This document shows positions 60,797-64,000 of a stretch of 64,000 bases of DNA, piece by piece; positions within the stretch are counted from its first letter, which is position 1, and the number at the start of each line of letters is the position of its first letter. Source of the DNA: Streptomyces sp. NBC_01571 (GTDB lineage Bacteria > Actinomycetota > Actinomycetes > Streptomycetales > Streptomycetaceae); assembly GCF_026339875.1 (NCBI RefSeq), contig NZ_JAPEPZ010000001.1:5456001-5520000 (forward strand), in the 5' to 3' direction. Both the position numbers and the translations under genes were made by a program. The notes beneath the pieces were generated by a model. That model was not told the DNA's origin and searched no databases. It saw only the letters and a list, made by a program, of their open reading frames with translations.

Positions 60797-61610
60797 GCAG
60801 CGCGGTCGACGCCACCGTGACACCGAGGGCGAGCAGCAGCCAGGAGACGAGGCGGAGGGTGCCGGTGAGGGCGTCGTAGACCGCGCCCGCCGCGCTGGGG
60901 GACACGTCGGCCGGCAGGTCCGCGAGCGTGAGCCGGCGGCCGACGGAGATCGCGACACCGAGCAGCGCGGCGCCGAGCGCCGTGCCGAGCCCGGTGGCCA
61001 GCACCGCCCGTCGGCGGCACACGGCGACCAGGATGCCCGTCACGGCGAGCACGGCTGCCGCGGCCGGCAGCCAGAAGCCGGCGAATTCAAGCACGTGGAA
61101 CCCCTTCCGGAGCTGGTTCAGGTCCTCGGACGGCAACACCGTGATCTCGGTGTGCTCGACGGGGATCCGGTTCGCCAAAGGCATGTGCTCGACCGTGAGT
61201 TGGCTCTTGACCCGCTGGGCGACCGGCGCGAGGTCGATGGTCACGGCCTCCTCGCGGTCGCTGTGCAGCGCCCGCATCACGGCGTCGTGCGCGGCCCGGT
61301 TCGCCGCCTGCCACGCCGTGCGGAACGCCGGGGTCCGGGTGAACGAACGCACCGCGTCCCGCACGAAGTGGTTCACCGGCTTCTGGAGCGGTGCGCCCAC
61401 GTGGACCTCGCGCAGGATCCCGTCCGTGACGGCCGAGGCGATCGCCTCCCGCACGTCCGAGTCGGAGGCGAGGGGCGCCACCGTGGCCTCGTACCGACCG
61501 CTGTCGCCGATGCCGTACATCGCCCAGCCCGACAGCGCGCCGAGCGGCGCGAGCAGACAGGCGAGACCGATCAGAACGGCCGACAGGGCGCTCCGGGCAC
61601 GAGGGGACAC
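60711..61610 (-). CDS. Membrane protein of unknown function (two-helix ends, extracytoplasmic core)
   Basis: The 299-residue product has an N-terminal membrane helix (SALSAVLIGLACLLAPLGAL), a long extracytoplasmic helical region (about 40-190; YEATVAPLASDSDVREAIAS, NHFVRDAVRSFTRTPAFRTAW), then two or more C-terminal helices (FWLPAAAAVLAVTGILVAV, LVSWLLLALGVTVASTALL) and an Arg-rich tail. I recognise no family; Streptomyces have many such proteins. The GTG at 61610 is uncertain because GAGGGG is immediately adjacent; another GTG at 61670 is possible. Its 3' end overlaps the MocR remnant. Confidence 0.7.
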   Translation of the reverse strand: MSPRARSALSAVLIGLACLLAPLGALSGWAMYGIGDSGRYEATVAPLASDSDVREAIASAVTDGILREVHVGAPLQKPVNHFVRDAVRSFTRTPAFRTAWQAANRAAHDAVMRALHSDREEAVTIDLAPVAQRVKSQLTVEHMPLANRIPVEHTEITVLPSEDLNQLRKGFHVLEFAGFWLPAAAAVLAVTGILVAVCRRRAVLATGLGTALGAALLGVAISVGRRLTLADLPADVSPSAAGAVYDALTGTLRLVSWLLLALGVTVASTALLTAAYGRRRRASAAPSQAPADQPTRVRA

Positions 61611-61860
61611 CCCCTCAGGCAAAGCCCCGGCGGAGACGGGCGCGAGCGGTGTGACTGCAAATGGGCGCACGCCACAAGCCGAACGGGGACCCGGACCGCT
61701 CCCCCGCGGCCCCGCGGAGCCCGGGCGGAACCGGGCATCGCCCGCTCCGGTGGAGGGCTCACCCGAACGGGTGTTTCCTGGAACCTGGAAGAAACAGGCG
61801 TGACCATCACGCCCCGTGGCTCCTGGGACCGGCGTCCCAGGAGGTAGGTGAGTGAGGGAG
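61611..61860. other. Intergenic region with a hairpin
   Basis: About 250 bp upstream of the membrane protein gene show no gene. At 61821-61842, TCCTGGGAC pairs with GTCCCAGGA around CGGC, a perfect 9-bp hairpin. A weaker TGTTTC/GAAACA dyad lies near 61770-61796. They could be promoter or regulatory structures. Confidence 0.5.
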
Positions 61861-61898
61861 GTGCACGAGACCCCGGCGGCCGCCGGGGTCTCGTGCAC
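61861..61898. terminator. 38-bp perfect palindrome terminator
   Basis: A loopless 38-bp dyad (GTGCACGAGACCCCGGCG... with its complement) lies 22 bp beyond the stop of the minus-strand membrane protein gene at 61921. Confidence 0.88.
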
Positions 61899-61920
61899 CA
61901 CATACGGCGCGGGCGGGACG

Positions 61921-62376
61921 TCAGCCCACGCGGTGACCTGCTCCGTCCTCGTGGGTGTAGTAGCGGTAGAAGTTCACCGCGAACACGCCGAACGCGACCG
62001 CCAGCGACATCATCGTGGACCGCCACACGCTGTGATCGGCCTGGCTGTAGATGAAGCCGAACGCGACGCCCGCGAACACGGCCCACAGCACCGCGTGCCG
62101 TTCGCGCCTCATCAGCGGCGCCACCTTGAGGACGCCGATGCAGACCGCGGCGAACACGATCGCGCTCACGAACCCGAACAGGATGTTCCAGCCCGTGATC
62201 GGCCCGCCGCTGCGGTTGACGGCCGCGGCCCAGAACCCGTAGACGAGCCCGCCGAGCACGGGCACCGCCCACTGCGCGACGGCGTGGGTGCGCGCGTCGA
62301 AAATGTCCGAGGGCCGTGGCGTCCGGGCCGTTTGCCGTGTCCCTGACGCCGATGAGGCATGTGCCGTGTGAGCCAT
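61921..62376 (-). CDS. Small four-helix membrane protein of unknown function
   Basis: The 151-residue protein starts with a Thr/Ala/Ser/His-rich cytoplasmic tail (MAHTAHASSASGTRQTA), then has four membrane helices (QWAVPVLGGLVYGFWAAAV, WNILFGFVSAIVFAAVCIGVL, VLWAVFAGVAFGFIYSQ, TMMSLAVAFGVFAVNFYRY). A GAGGAG ribosome-binding site 8 bases before the ATG at 62376 supports this start. I recognise no family. It is divergent from the oxidoreductase gene at 62481. Confidence 0.78.
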   Translation of the reverse strand: MAHTAHASSASGTRQTARTPRPSDIFDARTHAVAQWAVPVLGGLVYGFWAAAVNRSGGPITGWNILFGFVSAIVFAAVCIGVLKVAPLMRRERHAVLWAVFAGVAFGFIYSQADHSVWRSTMMSLAVAFGVFAVNFYRYYTHEDGAGHRVG

Positions 62377-62480
62377 GGGAGCACTCCTCTCTCCTCGCCC
62401 CTGCCTTCCAGGGCACACCTCGCCCGGACGCCTGGCAAGTCGGGATGCGGGGGCCCTGACCCCGTGTTTCGCTGACTTCC

Positions 62481-63116
62481 ATGAAGCTCGTACTCTTCGG
62501 CGCCACCGGCATGGTCGGCAGCCGTATCGCCACGGAGGCGTCGGCGCGGGGCCACCAGGTGCTGGCGGTCAGCAGGTCCGGGCAGTCCCCGGTCCCCGGC
62601 GTCACCGCGACCGCCGCGGACGCCGCCGACGTGGCGAAGGTGACCGAACTGGTGGCGGACGCCGACGCGGTCGCCTCGGCGTGCGTGCCGCCACGCGACG
62701 GTACGGATCTCACGGGCCCCTTCCTGACCCTCAACCGGGCGCTCGTGGACGGCACGCGTGCGGCGGGCGTGGCACGGCTCGTGGTCGTGGGCGGCGCGGG
62801 CAGTCTGGAGGTCGCGCCCGGACAGGAGCTCTGCGACCAGCCGGGCTTCCCCGAGGCCGTGCTGGCGGAGGCGCTCGCCCACCGCGACGTCCTCACCTAC
62901 TACCGGACCGTCGACGACCTCGACTGGACCTACGTCTCGCCCGCCGCGGAGATCGGCCCCGGCGCGCGCACCGGCCGGTTCCGGACCGACGGCGACCGGA
63001 TGCTCACCGACGACCACGGCAACAGCCGGATCAGCGCCGAGGACTACGCGGTCGCCTTCGTCGACGAACTGGAGACGCCCACCCACCCGCGTGCCCGGAT
63101 GTCGGTGGCGTACTGA
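62481..63116 (+). CDS. NAD(P)-binding oxidoreductase (NmrA/atypical SDR family)
   Basis: The 211-residue product has the glycine-rich NAD(P) site LFGATGMVGSRIATEA at residues 4-19 and the Rossmann pattern with RLVVVGGAGSLEVAPG and FRTDGDRMLTDDHGNSRISAEDYAVAFVDELE, as in short atypical SDRs. No Tyr-x-x-x-Lys catalytic pair is seen, so a redox sensor or flavin-reductase-like role is possible. The ATG at 62481 is the first in frame. It is divergent from the small membrane protein and precedes the phosphatase gene by 40 bp. Confidence 0.88.
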   Translation: MKLVLFGATGMVGSRIATEASARGHQVLAVSRSGQSPVPGVTATAADAADVAKVTELVADADAVASACVPPRDGTDLTGPFLTLNRALVDGTRAAGVARLVVVGGAGSLEVAPGQELCDQPGFPEAVLAEALAHRDVLTYYRTVDDLDWTYVSPAAEIGPGARTGRFRTDGDRMLTDDHGNSRISAEDYAVAFVDELETPTHPRARMSVAY

Positions 63117-63156
63117 CATCGGCCGCGCGCGCCGACAGGACAGGCGGTACGGCGAG

Positions 63157-64000
63157 GTGGGCGACTGGGAACCCCCGCTCGGCCCGCTGGCGCGCCCGGC
63201 CCGGCGGGACGACCCCGTCCAGCGGCAGAAGCTCCTGAGACTGCGCGGCCGCAGCGTCGCGTGGGTGGCGCCCGCGCTGCTGCTCGGCGGGATCGCGGTG
63301 GCCGACTGGAACACCTCGGGCGAGTTCCGGATGATCTCCTGGATCGTGCTCGTACCGGGCATCGCTGCGGCGATCTGCGGAGTGTGGGGCACGGCGGCCT
63401 TCGCCTGCCTGTCGATCCTCACCTACCTGGCGGTGGACAGGTCCTGGTCGTACCAGTACCAGACGGGGCTGCCCGACTTCATCCTCGTCGCCCTGGGCAG
63501 CCTCCTGGCGATCCTGGCCTGCGTGGTCCGGGTCCGCAGCGAGCGGCGCATGCTGCACATGCTGGACGTCGCCGAGACGACCCGGCGCACCGTGCTGCGC
63601 CCGATGCCGGCGGGCTGGGGCGGCCTCGACCACGCGGCCGTGTACCTCGCCGCCGACAGCGAGGCCCGGGTCGGCGGCGACTTCTACGACATCCAGCCGG
63701 GCCCCCGCGGCACCCGGCTGCTGCTCGGCGACGTCCAGGGCAAGGGACTCGGGGCGGTGGAGGCGGCTGCCGCGCTGCTCGGCACGTTCCGGGAGGCGGC
63801 CTACTACGAGCCCGTCCTCGACACGGTCGCCGACCGGCTGGAGGTGCGCATGCTCCGGCACGTGCGCTACCGGGCGGCGCTCGGCCGCGACGACCGTGAC
63901 CGCTTCGCCACCGGCATCCTCGTCGGCTTCCCCCAGGACGACCGGGACACCGTGGAGTTCGTCAACTTCGGCCACGAACCCCCTCTGGTGGTCGCCCCCG
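63157..64000 (+). CDS. Membrane PP2C/SpoIIE-type phosphatase (3' partial)
   Basis: The frame is open from about 63157 to the right edge. The first about 115 residues hold three membrane helices (VAWVAPALLLGGIAVADW, WIVLVPGIAAAICGVWGTAAF, FILVALGSLLAILACVV), then a SpoIIE phosphatase domain with GGDFYDIQPGPRGTR and GDVQGKGLGAVEAAAALLGTF. Such proteins dephosphorylate anti-anti-sigma factors. The GTG at 63157 is uncertain. The C-terminal third, including the last metal-binding Asp, lies beyond the window. It follows the oxidoreductase gene by 40 bp and may be cotranscribed. Confidence 0.85.
   Translation, partial: MGDWEPPLGPLARPARRDDPVQRQKLLRLRGRSVAWVAPALLLGGIAVADWNTSGEFRMISWIVLVPGIAAAICGVWGTAAFACLSILTYLAVDRSWSYQYQTGLPDFILVALGSLLAILACVVRVRSERRMLHMLDVAETTRRTVLRPMPAGWGGLDHAAVYLAADSEARVGGDFYDIQPGPRGTRLLLGDVQGKGLGAVEAAAALLGTFREAAYYEPVLDTVADRLEVRMLRHVRYRAALGRDDRDRFATGILVGFPQDDRDTVEFVNFGHEPPLVVAP

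Overview
The window is about 64 kb of very high-GC actinobacterial chromosome, almost certainly from a Streptomyces. The evidence is the extreme GC bias at third codon positions, frequent GTG/TTG starts, two perfect copies of the Streptomyces-type parS centromere site, two branched-chain 2-oxoacid dehydrogenase operons about 17 kb apart, a Bpa-type proteasome activator, a snapalysin gene with its divergent LysR regulator, and Ser/Thr kinases with extracytoplasmic tails. Gene content and order (bkd, kinases, bkd, DD-carboxypeptidase, aspS, metG) resemble the chromosome core close to oriC of Streptomyces, from memory of S. coelicolor. The parS sites fit an origin-proximal location. I see no rRNA, tRNA, CRISPR array or insertion sequence.

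Layout. 1-3.3 kb: first dehydrogenase operon (E1 alpha cut by the window edge, E1 beta, E2). 3.3-5.7 kb: MobA-like and MoeA-like molybdenum cofactor genes, then a tandem duplication and parS. 5.9-11.1 kb: a secreted protein, a divergent pair of RCK/K+ channel paralogues, a quinone oxidoreductase, a Ser/Pro-rich membrane protein and Bpa. 11.4-15 kb: two divergent Ser/Thr kinases. 15.1-17.6 kb: a kinase-fold protein, a flavin-binding-type protein and an orphan response regulator. 18-21.7 kb: second dehydrogenase operon, preceded by a duplicated operator-like motif. 21.8-26.1 kb (minus strand): a polymorphic-toxin cassette with two WXG100-like proteins, a large protein ending in a bacterial RNase A-like toxin domain, a putative immunity gene, an orphan C-terminal toxin fragment and a CdiI-type immunity protein.

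26.3-44.5 kb is mostly conserved housekeeping and regulation: DD-carboxypeptidase, GntR regulator plus MFS transporter, mycothiol-dependent-type enzyme, nitrilase, LURP-one protein plus GlxA-type regulator, cupin, a thioredoxin-NHL protein, M18 aminopeptidase, acyl-CoA dehydrogenase, SseB-like protein, pirin, AI-2E-type permease and a PAS-GAF-SpoIIE-HATPase phosphatase. 44.6-52 kb: a second parS directly in front of aspS, two hypothetical genes, and two different methionyl-tRNA synthetases flanking a frameshifted vapC. 52-64 kb: a TerF-like VWA protein with a long acidic repeat, LysR regulator and snapalysin with a clear palindromic operator, FUSC membrane protein plus exo/endonuclease-phosphatase, a scar made of a broken alpha/beta hydrolase and a 5'-truncated MocR-type gene, two membrane proteins, an NAD(P)-binding oxidoreductase and a SpoIIE-type phosphatase cut by the right edge.

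Most intergenic gaps hold strong GC-rich hairpins that probably act as terminators, several of them near-perfect palindromes. The most unusual parts are the RNase A toxin cassette with its orphan module, the duplicated MetRS region with the vapC remnant, and the paired parS sites. All calls rest on reading the sequence and family knowledge; no database search was run.
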